A stretch of 64,000 nt of DNA from positions 24,834 to 88,833 of the forward strand of contig DATMYF010000109.1 in assembly GCA_035561075.1 (NCBI GenBank), written 5' to 3'. This stretch comes from JAMCRM01 sp035561075. GTDB lineage: Bacteria > Acidobacteriota > Terriglobia > Bryobacterales > Bryobacteraceae. The notes under the pieces are model-generated. The model searched no databases. It had not been told where the DNA came from and saw only the letters and a list, made by a program, of their open reading frames with translations. Shown in pieces: positions 1 to 8,873 of the stretch (within the stretch, counting starts at the first letter, position 1; the number at the start of each line of letters is the position of its first letter). The translations under genes and the position numbers were made by a program.

Positions 1-198
1 ATGGATACGGTCCGCCGATACCGTGACCGCGGCCACGGCCGAGCGTTGCCACATGTCCTGATAATCGATCTCCGCCACCGCCACGTTGAACTTGTTTCGC
101 AGGCGGTCCTTGAGGCTCTTCACCACCTGCCGCTTGTCCTTCAGGGAATGGGAGTTGCCCAAACGCAACTCCAGAGTCAACACCCCGATGACAGGCAT
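1..198 (-). CDS. DUF503 (YlxP-like) family protein, 3' part missing
   Basis: The 66 N-terminal codons run off the left edge of the window. The translation starts MPVIGVLTLELRLGNSHSLK and continues with KDKR and VVKSLKDRL, which is the typical opening of the small (about 95 residue) DUF503/YlxP family. The gene starts 12 bp after the infB stop, on the same strand, so it is the next gene of the rimP-nusA-infB operon; family members commonly sit between infB and rbfA. The biochemical role is not established; a part in ribosome maturation is only implied by the neighbourhood. The family call is made from sequence recognition and position. Confidence 0.8.
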   Translation of the reverse strand, partial: MPVIGVLTLELRLGNSHSLKDKRQVVKSLKDRLRNKFNVAVAEIDYQDMWQRSAVAAVTVSADRIH

Positions 199-210
199 TC
201 ACGCACCATG

Positions 211-3198
211 TCAGGCGAACACTTCGGTGGCCACCCTCTCGGTGACGAAGCCCTCGATCACATCGCCCTGCTTGACGTCGCTGTAATTCTCCAGCGTAAT
301 GCCGCACTCCTGGCCGCTGCGGACCTCCCCGACATCGTCCTTGAACCGGCGCAGCGAACTGATTTTGCCGGTGTAGACCACCACATTGTCGCGCAACAGC
401 CGCACTTCGCTGTTCCGCGTCAGTGTGCCGTCCTGTACGATGCAGCCCGCCACGCTCCCCACCTTGCTGATGTGGAACGTCTCGCGAACTTCCGCCCTGC
501 CCTTGTAGACTTCCTTGAAAACCGGGGACAGCAGCCCGCTCATCGCGCGCTTGATCTCGTCGGTCAGGTTGTAAATGATGGTGTGTAGCCGGATATCCAC
601 CTTCTCCTGTTCGGCGAGGGCGGATGCGTTGCGTTCGGGGCGTACGTTGAACCCGATAACGATGGCGTCGGAAGCCGAGGCCAGCAGGACGTCGGTCTCG
701 TTGATCGCGCCCACGCCGCCGTGCAGCACCCGAACCTTCACTTTGTCGTTGGAGAGCTTCTGGAGCGAGTCGGTGAGGACTTCGGCCGAGCCGCCCACGT
801 CGGTCTTCAGAATGATCGGTAGTTCCTTGACCTCACCCTCCTTCATCTGTTTGTGCAACTGTTCGAGGGTAATGCGGCTGCTCTTGGCCAGGGCGGCGTC
901 GCGTGCCTTGGCTTCGCGGTAGAGCACGATCTGTTTGGCTTTCGCGGTATCGGTCACCACCTGGAAATCGTCACCCGCCTCGGGCAGCGATTCGAGACCC
1001 AGCACTTCCACCGGAGTCGAGGGTTCGGCGTCCCGCGTCGGCTGCCCGCGGTCGTCGAACATGGCGCGCACCTTACCGAACACGGCGCCGCAGATGAAGT
1101 AATCCCCAACCTTCAGAGTCCCGTTGCGGACCAGCACCGTCGGAACGGGGCCGCGGCCGCGGTCGAGCTTGGCTTCGAGCACCGTTCCCATGGCCGGCCG
1201 GTTCGGGTTGGCCTTCAGGTCCTGCATATCCGAGACCAGCAGAATCATCTCCAGCAGCAGGTCCAAATTGGTCTTCATCTTGGCCGAGACCGGGACCATG
1301 ACGGTGTCGCCGCCCCATTCCTCCGCCAACAAGCCGCGGTCGGAGAGTTGCTGCTTGATGCGGTCCGGCTGGGCGTCCGGCTTGTCGATCTTATTGATCG
1401 CCACGATGATGGGCACCTTGGCGGCCCGCGCGTGGTCGATCGCCTCCAGCGTCTGGGGCATCACGCCGTCGTCGGCGGCCACCACCAGAACCACGATGTC
1501 CGTCACCTTGGCGCCGCGGGCGCGCATACGGGTGAAGGCCTCGTGGCCGGGCGTGTCAATGAATACGATCTTGCCCTTGGCGAGTTCCACCGTGTAAGCG
1601 CCAATGTGCTGCGTAATGCCACCGGCCTCGCGACCGGCCACATTGGCTTCACGAATGGCGTCCAGAATCGACGTCTTGCCGTGATCCACGTGGCCCATGA
1701 TGGTGACCACGGGGGCACGCCTGTGCATGTCCTTGTCGGATTCCGCCACCTCCACGTGCTGCATGGCCTCCTCTTCGAAGGTCACGGTGTTGGTGGAGGC
1801 GCCGAAATCGCGCGCCAGGTCCGTGGCGAGCTTGGATTCGAGCGTCTGATTGATGGTGGCGAAGACGCCGCGGTCGAGCAGCTTCTTAATCACCAGGTTG
1901 GCCTTCACGTCGAGCTTCTCTGAGAGCTCCTTTACCGTGATGCCTTCCGATATCGTGATCGCGCGGTTGATGGGCGGCGGACCGTAATCCGCGGAGCGCC
2001 GCGTCGGCCGCAGCAGCTTTTCTTCTTCGGGCCGTTCACGCTGCGGCCGGGCGCCGCTGCGCTGTTGCGGACGGCGCTGGTCCATGCCCGGAGGCGGCGG
2101 ACCGACCGGCGGCTCCATGCGCCGGGAGGTCGGGTGCATCGGGCGCGGCCCGGCTGGCCTGCCCGGCATCCCCGGACGCACTCCGGTTTTGGCCACCACG
2201 GGCTGCCCGGGCCGGATCGGCCCACGATAAATCGGTTGCCCGGGAACCGGCGACGACGGCGGCTTCATCGGCACGCCCGGGCGCGGGGGCGCCGGCGTAC
2301 CGGGCGTCGGCGATGCCGGCGGACGGCTCTGTGCAAGTTTGGCCGCCAGGTCCGGACGCGGCGGAACCACCGGTCGCGCAGCCGGCTGCCCTGCAAATGG
2401 CCTGGCTTGCGGAGGCCTGGGGGCTCCCGGCGTCGGCGGTGCCTGCTGTTGTGCCGGCGGCGCCGCACGCTGCGGTCCCGGAGCCGGCCGCGATATCGGC
2501 GGCCGCGGCATGATCGGCGCACCCGGCGCGCGAACCCCTTCATTAAAGCCGGACGGGAACGGCTGTCTCGGTCCGGAGAGAATCTGGCCCGGTCTCGGTG
2601 TTGTGGGCAATGGCTTGGGTCCCGGAGGTACGGGGCGTCCCGGCGCGATCACGGCGGCTGGAGGCATTTGTGGCGCCGATGGCGCTGAAGGGGGAGCAGA
2701 CGGAGGGGTTGCCGGAGCCGGCTGTACGGCCGGTTCCGTTGGTTCCGGTGCCGGCGGCTGTGCCGCAACCGGTGCCGGGGTCGTAGGAGGCGGTGCCGGC
2801 GTTTGCGGTCCGCCATGTGCCAGAGGTGGACGAATGGGAAGCACGGGCCTTACCACAGACCGTTCATGCGGTGGCTGGTCGGCGGGAGACACCGCTTCCT
2901 CCGCGCGCGCCCCGGTTGGGGGAGCGGGCTCGGCCTGCGCTTCGGTCTCCGGTGCCGGTTCGGGCTTCTCCGGTTGCGTTGCCTCCCGATTGGCCTCCGG
3001 CATCTCACGCGTGGCCGGCTCCGCTTCTTCCGGCTCCGCGGATCCGAACGCCCGTCGCAGCAGCACCGCGACATCCTCGTCGATCGAGCTGGAGTGGGTC
3101 TTCTTCTCGGTGACCCCTAGCTCGGGAAGCTTATCCAGGATCTCGTGCGCTTTTACTTCCAGCTCCCGCGCCAGCTCATTGATTCGAATCTTCTTCAT
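211..3198 (-). CDS. infB: Translation initiation factor IF-2
   Basis: A 995-residue IF-2, the GTPase that places initiator tRNA on the 30S subunit and promotes subunit joining. Residues 1-50 form the IF-2N helical domain (start MKKIRINELARELEVKAHEI). A very long Pro/Ala/Gly-rich, low-complexity linker fills about 60-410, then a second IF-2N-type segment (VKELSEKLDVKANLVIKKLL). The G domain follows with the P-loop GHVDHGKTS near residue 502, switch II DTPGHE, and NKID; domains II-IV fill the rest. The unusual size comes from the proline-rich linker, as in other acidobacterial and actinobacterial IF-2 proteins. It lies 36 bp downstream of nusA in the same operon. The start ATG agrees with the conserved N-terminus. 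Confidence 0.97.
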   Translation of the reverse strand: MKKIRINELARELEVKAHEILDKLPELGVTEKKTHSSSIDEDVAVLLRRAFGSAEPEEAEPATREMPEANREATQPEKPEPAPETEAQAEPAPPTGARAEEAVSPADQPPHERSVVRPVLPIRPPLAHGGPQTPAPPPTTPAPVAAQPPAPEPTEPAVQPAPATPPSAPPSAPSAPQMPPAAVIAPGRPVPPGPKPLPTTPRPGQILSGPRQPFPSGFNEGVRAPGAPIMPRPPISRPAPGPQRAAPPAQQQAPPTPGAPRPPQARPFAGQPAARPVVPPRPDLAAKLAQSRPPASPTPGTPAPPRPGVPMKPPSSPVPGQPIYRGPIRPGQPVVAKTGVRPGMPGRPAGPRPMHPTSRRMEPPVGPPPPGMDQRRPQQRSGARPQRERPEEEKLLRPTRRSADYGPPPINRAITISEGITVKELSEKLDVKANLVIKKLLDRGVFATINQTLESKLATDLARDFGASTNTVTFEEEAMQHVEVAESDKDMHRRAPVVTIMGHVDHGKTSILDAIREANVAGREAGGITQHIGAYTVELAKGKIVFIDTPGHEAFTRMRARGAKVTDIVVLVVAADDGVMPQTLEAIDHARAAKVPIIVAINKIDKPDAQPDRIKQQLSDRGLLAEEWGGDTVMVPVSAKMKTNLDLLLEMILLVSDMQDLKANPNRPAMGTVLEAKLDRGRGPVPTVLVRNGTLKVGDYFICGAVFGKVRAMFDDRGQPTRDAEPSTPVEVLGLESLPEAGDDFQVVTDTAKAKQIVLYREAKARDAALAKSSRITLEQLHKQMKEGEVKELPIILKTDVGGSAEVLTDSLQKLSNDKVKVRVLHGGVGAINETDVLLASASDAIVIGFNVRPERNASALAEQEKVDIRLHTIIYNLTDEIKRAMSGLLSPVFKEVYKGRAEVRETFHISKVGSVAGCIVQDGTLTRNSEVRLLRDNVVVYTGKISSLRRFKDDVGEVRSGQECGITLENYSDVKQGDVIEGFVTERVATEVFA

Positions 3199-3234
3199 AG
3201 AATAAAGCTACTTGCCCGTTGCCCCCGCGGGAGG

Positions 3235-4866
3235 TCACGACTGGCCTTCCTGCTCGTCCCGCGCACTCCTCTCGTCATCCGTCTGGCTGTCTTGAGATTC
3301 GGGACCCGCGTATCCTATCGTATCAGACTCCGCCGGAACCGCATCAGCATCTGCCAGCGCGGAGCCGGGTTCAAAGCGTTCTTCCGGCGATTCCGGGTCG
3401 TACAAGTCGGACGGCCCGACTCCCTCCGGCGGCGCCGCCGCATTCTCCGAGTCCAGATCCCCAACCCCAGGCTCAACCGCCAATTCCCCGGTTTCCACAC
3501 CTTCAAACTCCGCCAGGTCCTGCGCGATGTCCGCCATATCGGCCGAAGCCGGTTCTGCCGCGGGTAGCGCTTCCTCCCCGGCGGCCACCACGGCCGGCTC
3601 TTCGAACTGGTTGTAGTAGGAATTCACCGCCTGCTGGATCTGCTCCACGGTGTCCGGGCCGATCCCCTGGATCTCCTCGAGTTGCTCCGGAGTCATGGCG
3701 CCCAAGTTCTCGATGGTGCCGATGCCCGCTTCCACCAGGCCTTCCAGCACCTTCTCCCCCAACCCGTAGTCGAGCAACACGGAAACCGGCGCGCCCGGCG
3801 CCACCAGTGCAGCCATGGCGCTCTCCACTTCCTGGCGCTTCTCTTCCTCGCTCTTGATATCGATCTTCCAACCCAGCAGCTTCGCCGCCAGGCGCACGTT
3901 CTGGCCCTTCTTCCCGATCGCGAGCGAAAGCTGGGAGTCGTCCACGATCACTTCCATGTGCTTCTCGAGCGGGTCGAGAACCGTTACACGGCTGATTTTG
4001 GCCGGGCTGAGCGCGTGCGTTGCGAAAGTCACCGAATCCTCGGAGTATTCGATGATATCGATCTTCTCGCCCCGCAGTTCCCGGATGATGGACTGCACCC
4101 GCATGCCCTTCATCCCGACGCAGGCGCCCACGCTGTCCACGTCGCGATCGCGGCTCTGTACCGCGATCTTGGTCCGCTCACCGGCTTCCCGGGCGCAGCC
4201 CTTGATCACTACCGTGCTGTCGTAGATCTCCGGCACTTCCTGCTCGAACAGGCGCATCACCAGTTCCGGCGCGGCACGCGAGACCACCACTCCCGGTCCC
4301 TTGCTCGATTTGTCCACCAGTTTAATGACGCAACGGACCCGGTCCCCCACGCTGTAGCTTTCCAGGCGCGACTGCTCTTTCTTGGGCAAGCGGGCTTCCG
4401 TTTTTCCCAAATCGAGCACATAATCGGGGCCTTCCACACGTTTGACCGTGCAGTTCACCAACTCACCCGCCCGGCCTGAATATTCCTGGTAAACGGTTTC
4501 CCGCTCGGCTTCCCGCACCTTCTGGAAAATCACCTGCTTCGCAGTCTGGGCGGAGATGCGGCCCAAGGCTTCGGTGCTCTTCTTGATCCGGACTTCGGAG
4601 CCGATTTCGGCGGCCGCATCGATCCGTTTGGCCTCGGATAAAGTCAGTTCCCGCGCCGGATCCTCTACCGCCTCCACCACTCGCTTTACCGCGTACAACT
4701 GTAAGGCACCCGTCTTTTCGTTCAGCTCCGCGACGTAATCCTCGTTGGTACGGAAGTGCTTGCGGGCGGCGATCAGCATGGCGTCTTTGACAGCATCCAT
4801 GACGATCTGCGGATCGATGCCCTTTTCCTTGCTCAGAATCTCAATGGACTGAAAAATCGTTTCCAA
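3235..4866 (-). CDS. nusA: Transcription termination/antitermination factor NusA
   Basis: A 543-residue NusA that binds RNA polymerase and nascent RNA and modulates pausing, termination and antitermination. The N-terminal RNAP-binding domain occupies about 1-125, the S1 domain about 131-198 (GELVNCTVKRVEGPDYVLDL), KH1 about 200-280 (VGMKGMRV) and KH2 about 285-345 (AIGKKGQNVRLAAKLLGW). A helix-hairpin-helix region lies at about 375-425 (IQGIGPDTVEQI). A strongly acidic, low-complexity tail of about 110 residues follows; it is not part of the core fold and probably gives autoinhibition or is lineage-specific. The gene is between rimP and infB, the standard bacterial order, and shares their promoter. 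Confidence 0.97.
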   Translation of the reverse strand: METIFQSIEILSKEKGIDPQIVMDAVKDAMLIAARKHFRTNEDYVAELNEKTGALQLYAVKRVVEAVEDPARELTLSEAKRIDAAAEIGSEVRIKKSTEALGRISAQTAKQVIFQKVREAERETVYQEYSGRAGELVNCTVKRVEGPDYVLDLGKTEARLPKKEQSRLESYSVGDRVRCVIKLVDKSSKGPGVVVSRAAPELVMRLFEQEVPEIYDSTVVIKGCAREAGERTKIAVQSRDRDVDSVGACVGMKGMRVQSIIRELRGEKIDIIEYSEDSVTFATHALSPAKISRVTVLDPLEKHMEVIVDDSQLSLAIGKKGQNVRLAAKLLGWKIDIKSEEEKRQEVESAMAALVAPGAPVSVLLDYGLGEKVLEGLVEAGIGTIENLGAMTPEQLEEIQGIGPDTVEQIQQAVNSYYNQFEEPAVVAAGEEALPAAEPASADMADIAQDLAEFEGVETGELAVEPGVGDLDSENAAAPPEGVGPSDLYDPESPEERFEPGSALADADAVPAESDTIGYAGPESQDSQTDDERSARDEQEGQS

Positions 4867-4914
4867 AGCGTTCCTCGTATCCTCTTTGTCGCTGGGCTTA
4901 TTACTGCGGGCAGG

Positions 4915-5376
4915 CTACCACTCGAACTTCAGGTTGGCCTTGTCCACCTGGTCGTGGCGGAAACGGACGGTTTTCCCGCCCTCCGCTTCCAGGCTGATTA
5001 CCCCGTCCTCGAAACCGGCCAGGATCCCCTCCCAGTGGCGCTGGTTATCGACTGGCTCCCGGAGGGTTACCTTAACCTTCTTCCCTTGGAACCTCTCGAA
5101 GTCCTTTGGTTTAACTAGCTTTCGCTCCACCCCCGGGGAACTGACCTCAAGCGTGTAGTGACCCGGGATTACCTCTTCGACATCCAGGATGGTGCCCACC
5201 TGATGGGAGATCAATTCGCAATCGGCGTGGGACACGCCTGCCGGTTTATCGATGGAAATGCGCACAAGCCGCTGCTTGCCCCCCCCGAGTACCTGGACCT
5301 CGACTAATTCGATGCCCTCGGACTCCGCCACGCGCTGGGCAATTTCCTCGACTTTTTCCGAAACCGGCTGACGCAT
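4915..5376 (-). CDS. rimP: Ribosome maturation factor RimP
   Basis: A 153-residue RimP, which assists assembly of the 30S head. The sequence has the family hallmarks: an N-terminal segment VAESEGIELVEVQVLGGG, a central DCELISHQVGTILDVEE, the conserved YTLEVSSPGVERKL, and a C-terminal SH3-like part (GKKVKVTLREPVD). It is the first gene of the rimP-nusA-infB operon. Only 16 nt separate the start ATG from a poly-U-like tract that follows a strong hairpin, so its expression may be controlled by attenuation (see the hairpin and promoter entries). Confidence 0.95.
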   Translation of the reverse strand: MRQPVSEKVEEIAQRVAESEGIELVEVQVLGGGKQRLVRISIDKPAGVSHADCELISHQVGTILDVEEVIPGHYTLEVSSPGVERKLVKPKDFERFQGKKVKVTLREPVDNQRHWEGILAGFEDGVISLEAEGGKTVRFRHDQVDKANLKFEW

Positions 5377-5392
5377 CTGAAAACGTTAGAAA

Positions 5393-5429
5393 ACCAACAA
5401 AAAAGTGGGCTTGCGCCCACTCATTGGTT
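5393..5429 (-). terminator. Terminator-like hairpin in the rimP leader (candidate attenuator)
   Basis: On the minus strand AGTGGGC-GCAA-GCCCACT forms a perfect 7-bp stem closed by a GNRA-type GCAA loop (5404-5421), followed directly by a T-run, the pattern of an intrinsic terminator. An outer arm pair, AACCAA (5392-5397) and TTGGTT (5424-5429), can enclose it. The T-run exists only for minus-strand transcription, that is, towards rimP, 28 nt ahead of its ATG. It therefore cannot serve the plus-strand gene at 5533 and looks like a leader attenuator for the rimP-nusA-infB operon. Confidence 0.6.
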
Positions 5430-5445
5430 CGACACTCCAAGCTCC

Positions 5446-5473
5446 ATTCTAGCGCGTCTCTGGAAAAACGCAA
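5446..5473 (-). promoter_or_regulatory. Candidate sigma70-type promoter of the rimP operon
   Basis: Minus-strand TAGAAT (5451-5446) resembles a -10 box, and TTGCGT (5473-5468) lies 16 bp upstream as a partial -35 box. Transcription would start near 5439 and give a leader of about 60 nt that contains the terminator-like hairpin. Prediction from sequence only. Confidence 0.4.
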
Positions 5474-5532
5474 CAACAGTGGGAAACATTGAACGGGTGT
5501 GGGCGGCGGCTCACGTGCGCTAAAATTCGGTT

Positions 5533-5871
5533 ATGCTGCACATGCTCGCGAGCTGGTTTCTCAGCGCGCTGGCCTTGTGGCTGGTAGCCCACCTTATTCC
5601 CGGCATTTACGTCGCCGGCTTTGGGACGGCCCTCATCGCCACGCTGGTGATCGCGCTGGTGAACGGCACGATCGGGCTGTTGCTCAAGGTCCTTACGCTT
5701 CCACTTACCCTACTGACGCTGGGGCTGTTTCTGCTTGTCCTGAACGCTTTGCTTCTCAAATTGTCATCCTTGTTCGTCCCCGGCTTCGGGGTGCGGGGAT
5801 TCCTTTCGGCCATGCTCGGCTCGGTCGTTCTGACACTATTGACGGCCTTGCTGCGCTACTTGGCTTTCTAA
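5533..5871 (+). CDS. Small four-TM membrane protein of the PF04020 type (phage-holin superfamily IV-like)
   Basis: A 112-residue, almost entirely hydrophobic protein with about four membrane segments: residues 3-25, 30-50, 55-80 and 88-110. The motif VNGTIGLLLKVLTLPLTLLTLGLF matches in style the widespread PF04020/DUF360 proteins, in which an N-terminal LP.LTLGLF segment is conserved. Its function is unknown; the holin name is historical and does not imply phage origin. It is divergent from rimP. A TAAAAT hexamer at 5520-5525 ends only 7 nt before the ATG and no Shine-Dalgarno is visible, so the mRNA may be leaderless. Confidence 0.75.
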   Translation: MLHMLASWFLSALALWLVAHLIPGIYVAGFGTALIATLVIALVNGTIGLLLKVLTLPLTLLTLGLFLLVLNALLLKLSSLFVPGFGVRGFLSAMLGSVVLTLLTALLRYLAF

Positions 5872-5901
5872 GCACGATTTACAATGGTTTAAGAAGGTTT
5901 A

Positions 5902-6672
5902 ATGCGTACCCGGGTCTTCCGCGCTCTCGACTATAGCGGGGATGTTGCGCTCTTCGCCCTCCGGATCCTTCGCGAAGCTCTTCGCTCCCCGCGCGAAGGC
6001 GGCGAAATCCTCCGGCAGATTTTTGAGGTTGGGTATCGTTCTCTACCCCTGATTGCGGCCGCCGGCCTTGCCGTGGGGGCGGTCCTGTCGATGCACACCC
6101 GGTCATCGCTCGAGCGGTTTGGTGCCGAAGCCCTCATCCCCGCCGGCCTCGCCCTGGCGCTCATCAAAGAAACCGGACCGCTGGTGACGGGTCTGTTGCT
6201 CTCCGGCCGCGTCGGCGCCGGCATCGGGGCCGAACTGGGCGCCATGCGAGTCACCGAGCAGATCGATGCGCTCGAAAGTCTCGCCGTCGATTCCTTCAAA
6301 TATCTGGTGATCACTCGTGTGGTGGCATGCATCCTGGTCTTCCCCATCCTCACCACCGTGATGAACTTCACTGGCATCCTGGGGGGCTTTATCGCCGAAA
6401 CCGTCATCAGCGGCATGTCCCTGACGCTTTACTGGGACCGCGCCTGGTCCCTGATCAGCTTCTCGGACTACATTCCGGCGACGCTCAAGACCTGCGTCTT
6501 CGGCTTCATCATCGGGACCATCTCCTCGTACCTCGGCTATAACACCACCGGTGGGACGGCCGGCGTTGGCCAGGCCTCGACGCGTAGCGTGGTCTTTGCC
6601 TCAATCCTGGTGATCACGAGCAACGTCGTCCTGGTAAAAGCCATCTTCTTCTTCTTTCCGGGGGGCGGATGA
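5902..6672 (+). CDS. MlaE/YrbE-family ABC permease (lipid transport)
   Basis: A 256-residue inner-membrane permease of the MlaE (TIGR00056) family, the membrane part of an MCE lipid importer/exporter. It has an N-terminal amphipathic helix and about five membrane segments. The family signature is present: LIKETGPLVTGLLLSGRVGAG followed by the EQIDALESLAVD segment. An AAGAAGG ribosome-binding site lies 5 nt before the ATG, and a TACAAT hexamer is at 5880-5885. The stop overlaps the start of the ATPase gene by 4 bp, so the two are translationally coupled. The two genes after it encode the MCE protein and an outer-membrane barrel, so the complex probably moves lipids across the periplasm. Confidence 0.92.
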   Translation: MRTRVFRALDYSGDVALFALRILREALRSPREGGEILRQIFEVGYRSLPLIAAAGLAVGAVLSMHTRSSLERFGAEALIPAGLALALIKETGPLVTGLLLSGRVGAGIGAELGAMRVTEQIDALESLAVDSFKYLVITRVVACILVFPILTTVMNFTGILGGFIAETVISGMSLTLYWDRAWSLISFSDYIPATLKTCVFGFIIGTISSYLGYNTTGGTAGVGQASTRSVVFASILVITSNVVLVKAIFFFFPGGG

Positions 6673-7418
6673 AGGACGCCCAAGTGGCGGTGGCTTTTGA
6701 GGGCGTCACAAAGTCGTTCGGCGCGCTGAAGGTCCTGGATGATATCTCCTTCGAGGTGTTCCGCGGGACGGCGTTCTGCCTTCTAGGCCGTAGCGGCAGC
6801 GGCAAGAGCGTCACCATCAAACAGATGATCGGGCTGCTCAAGCCGGACCGAGGCCGCATCTGGGTGGAGGGCGAAGATATCGCCGCGCTCGACTCCGCCG
6901 GCCTGGCGCGGGTCCGCAAGGAGATAGGCTTTCTGTTCCAGTACTCGGCCCTGTTCGATTCCATTTCGGTGGGCGAAAACGTGGCGTTCCCGCTGCGGCG
7001 CCATACAAACATGGGCGAGGATGAGATCCGGGACCGCGCCACAAAGAAGCTGCGGCGCGTTGGCCTTGAAGGGATTTACGACAAGATGCCATCCGACATT
7101 TCGGGCGGCATGCGCAAGCGCGTCGGCCTGGCGCGCGCACTGGTGCTCGAACCGGCTTTACTGCTGGCCGATGAGCCAAGCAGCGGTCTGGACCCCATTA
7201 CCTCGCGCGAAATTGACGAGCTGTTCCTCGACCTCAAACACACCGAGGGCACCACCATGGTCATCGTCACTCACAACATTCCCAGCGCTCGGAGTGTCGG
7301 TGACGAATTAGCGGTTCTGCACCAGGGTCGCATTCTGGCCAGCGGGTCGCCGGCCGAACTCGATCGCAGCGAGCACGCCGTGGTGCGCGAGTTCATGCAA
7401 ATGCAGGGAGGGGTGTAG
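6669..7418 (+). CDS. MlaF-type ABC transporter ATPase
   Basis: A 249-residue ATPase that would energise the MlaE-like permease. Walker A GRSGSGKS lies at residues 40-47, the Q-loop in FLFQYSALFDS, the ABC signature SGGMRKRVGLARAL, and Walker B LLLADEPSSGLD, with a switch histidine in VIVTHN. The SGGM(R/K)KR signature and the FQ.SALFDS Q-loop are typical of the MlaF/Ttg2A subgroup. Its start overlaps the permease stop by 4 bp, and the MCE gene follows 2 bp after its stop; the AGGGAGGGG just before that start acts as the ribosome-binding site for the next gene. Confidence 0.93.
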   Translation: MKDAQVAVAFEGVTKSFGALKVLDDISFEVFRGTAFCLLGRSGSGKSVTIKQMIGLLKPDRGRIWVEGEDIAALDSAGLARVRKEIGFLFQYSALFDSISVGENVAFPLRRHTNMGEDEIRDRATKKLRRVGLEGIYDKMPSDISGGMRKRVGLARALVLEPALLLADEPSSGLDPITSREIDELFLDLKHTEGTTMVIVTHNIPSARSVGDELAVLHQGRILASGSPAELDRSEHAVVREFMQMQGGV

Positions 7419-7420
7419 GG

Positions 7421-8866
7421 ATGTCGAAAAACCGTAAGGTTGTTGTAGGTGCGTTCGTCCTGGGCGGGGTTTTGTTATTCGCGGTAGGGCTCTTCTGGAT
7501 TGGCAATCGACGCCTGCTGTTCTCAAAAAACATTACGCTCACGGCCCAGTTTCAGAACCTGAGCGGGTTGAAGGTAGGAGCTCGTGTGCTGGTGTCGGGA
7601 ATGGACGCAGGGGAAGTGCTCGAAACCCGCGTGCCCGGGCGCCCCGGAGCGAAATTCCGGGTCGATTTCCGGGTTCTCGATAAATTCCAGCCGATGCTGC
7701 GCACCGATTCGATTGCCGCCATCCAGATGGAGGGCCTGGTCGGCAGCAAGGTTCTCCAGGTGGAGGGCGGCACCGAACAGGGCGCCCCGGTAAGATCCGG
7801 CAGCACCATCCAGAGCCGCGAGGCGACGGAGATTTCGGACGTCCTCGACCTGACGGTTGAAACCATTCGGAAAGCCGGCAACGCCGTCGATGAAGTGCAG
7901 GGACGTGTGGTGAATGCCGTGGACATTGTGGCGGACGTGGGCGAGCAGACGCGCAAGATCGTGGTTGACGTCGGCGCCGATATTGACGACGTCCTGGTCA
8001 CTGGTAAGAAAGTCGCCACAAATGTCAACGCGGTGGTGGAAGGGGTACGGGAGGGCCGTGGAACGGCCGGTAGGTTGTTCAACGATGAGGCGCTGTACAA
8101 AGATATTCGGGGCACGGTCGGGCAGCTTCAAAACACCGCCGAGAACGCGCGGAAGACTTCCGAGGACGTCCGCGCGATCGTCGCCGACCTGCAATCCCGC
8201 AATATCGGGGAAAACACCGAGAAGACCCTCGCCAACCTGCGGGACGTCTCCGCTCGCGCCAAGGATGCCTTGGGCGGGCTGCTGCCGCCAGGCGGCCGCG
8301 GAGCCGGCGCCCCCGGTCCCATGGAGGAGATTCGCGCTACCCTCTCGAATACCCGGGAAGCTACCGCCGACCTGGCCGACAACATGGAAGCTCTCAAGCG
8401 CAACTGGTTCTTCCGCGGCTTCTTCCGCTCGCGCGGCTTCTACGACCTGAACGCCGTCAGCCTGGAGGATTACCGCGGCGGTAAGGTCGCCCCGGAGCGT
8501 GACCGCGAGCGCGCCTGGCTGCATCGCAATGAGATCTTCACCGTGGACCCGAAAGGCGGCGAAATTCTCTCCGAAGAGGGCAGGGCGGCGCTCGACAAGG
8601 CGCTGGCGCCCTACCTGCGTTATGCTCCGAACACGCCCTTGATGATCGAGGGCTATTCCGGCGAGGGCGACCAAACGGAGCAGTTCCTGCGATCGCGCGA
8701 CCGTGCGCAGTTGGTGCGAAGGTATATTTTGAATCGCTTCGGCCTGAACCCCAAGTACGTGGGGTCCATGCCGATGGGCGGCGTTTCCGCTTCCGGGGTG
8801 GGCGCAAAACTGTGGGACGGGGTGGCGGTGGTCTACTTCCCTGAGAAGCAGAGCAGTAAGAAATAG
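7421..8866 (+). CDS. MCE-family (MlaD-like) lipid-transport protein with an OmpA-like C-terminus
   Basis: A 481-residue periplasmic protein with one N-terminal TM anchor (about 8-28) and a MlaD/MCE domain at about 38-115 (LTAQFQNLSGLKVGARVLVSG, then VGSKVLQVEGG). A long helical region, about 130-320, is rich in V/D/T heptads and would form the tube or coiled coil. The C-terminal 100 residues differ from usual MCE proteins. EEGRAALDKALAPYLRY, LMIEGYSGEGD and RSRDRAQLVRRYIL resemble the OmpA/MotB peptidoglycan-binding fold. The join suggests a self-anchoring lipid bridge that touches the cell wall. It is the third gene of the mla operon and is followed 7 bp later by an outer-membrane barrel gene. 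Confidence 0.9.
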   Translation: MSKNRKVVVGAFVLGGVLLFAVGLFWIGNRRLLFSKNITLTAQFQNLSGLKVGARVLVSGMDAGEVLETRVPGRPGAKFRVDFRVLDKFQPMLRTDSIAAIQMEGLVGSKVLQVEGGTEQGAPVRSGSTIQSREATEISDVLDLTVETIRKAGNAVDEVQGRVVNAVDIVADVGEQTRKIVVDVGADIDDVLVTGKKVATNVNAVVEGVREGRGTAGRLFNDEALYKDIRGTVGQLQNTAENARKTSEDVRAIVADLQSRNIGENTEKTLANLRDVSARAKDALGGLLPPGGRGAGAPGPMEEIRATLSNTREATADLADNMEALKRNWFFRGFFRSRGFYDLNAVSLEDYRGGKVAPERDRERAWLHRNEIFTVDPKGGEILSEEGRAALDKALAPYLRYAPNTPLMIEGYSGEGDQTEQFLRSRDRAQLVRRYILNRFGLNPKYVGSMPMGGVSASGVGAKLWDGVAVVYFPEKQSSKK

Positions 8867-8873
8867 GGGATTC

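Noticed and set aside
2339..3205. Long plus-strand ORF opposite the infB proline-rich region
   Set aside because: It is the antisense shadow of GC-rich, low-complexity Pro/Ala codons (reads Gly/Ala-rich) and lacks a ribosome-binding site or family features.
5533..5871. Phage holin as a sign of prophage
   Set aside because: The holin-superfamily name is historical for PF04020-type proteins; neighbours are ordinary chromosomal genes.
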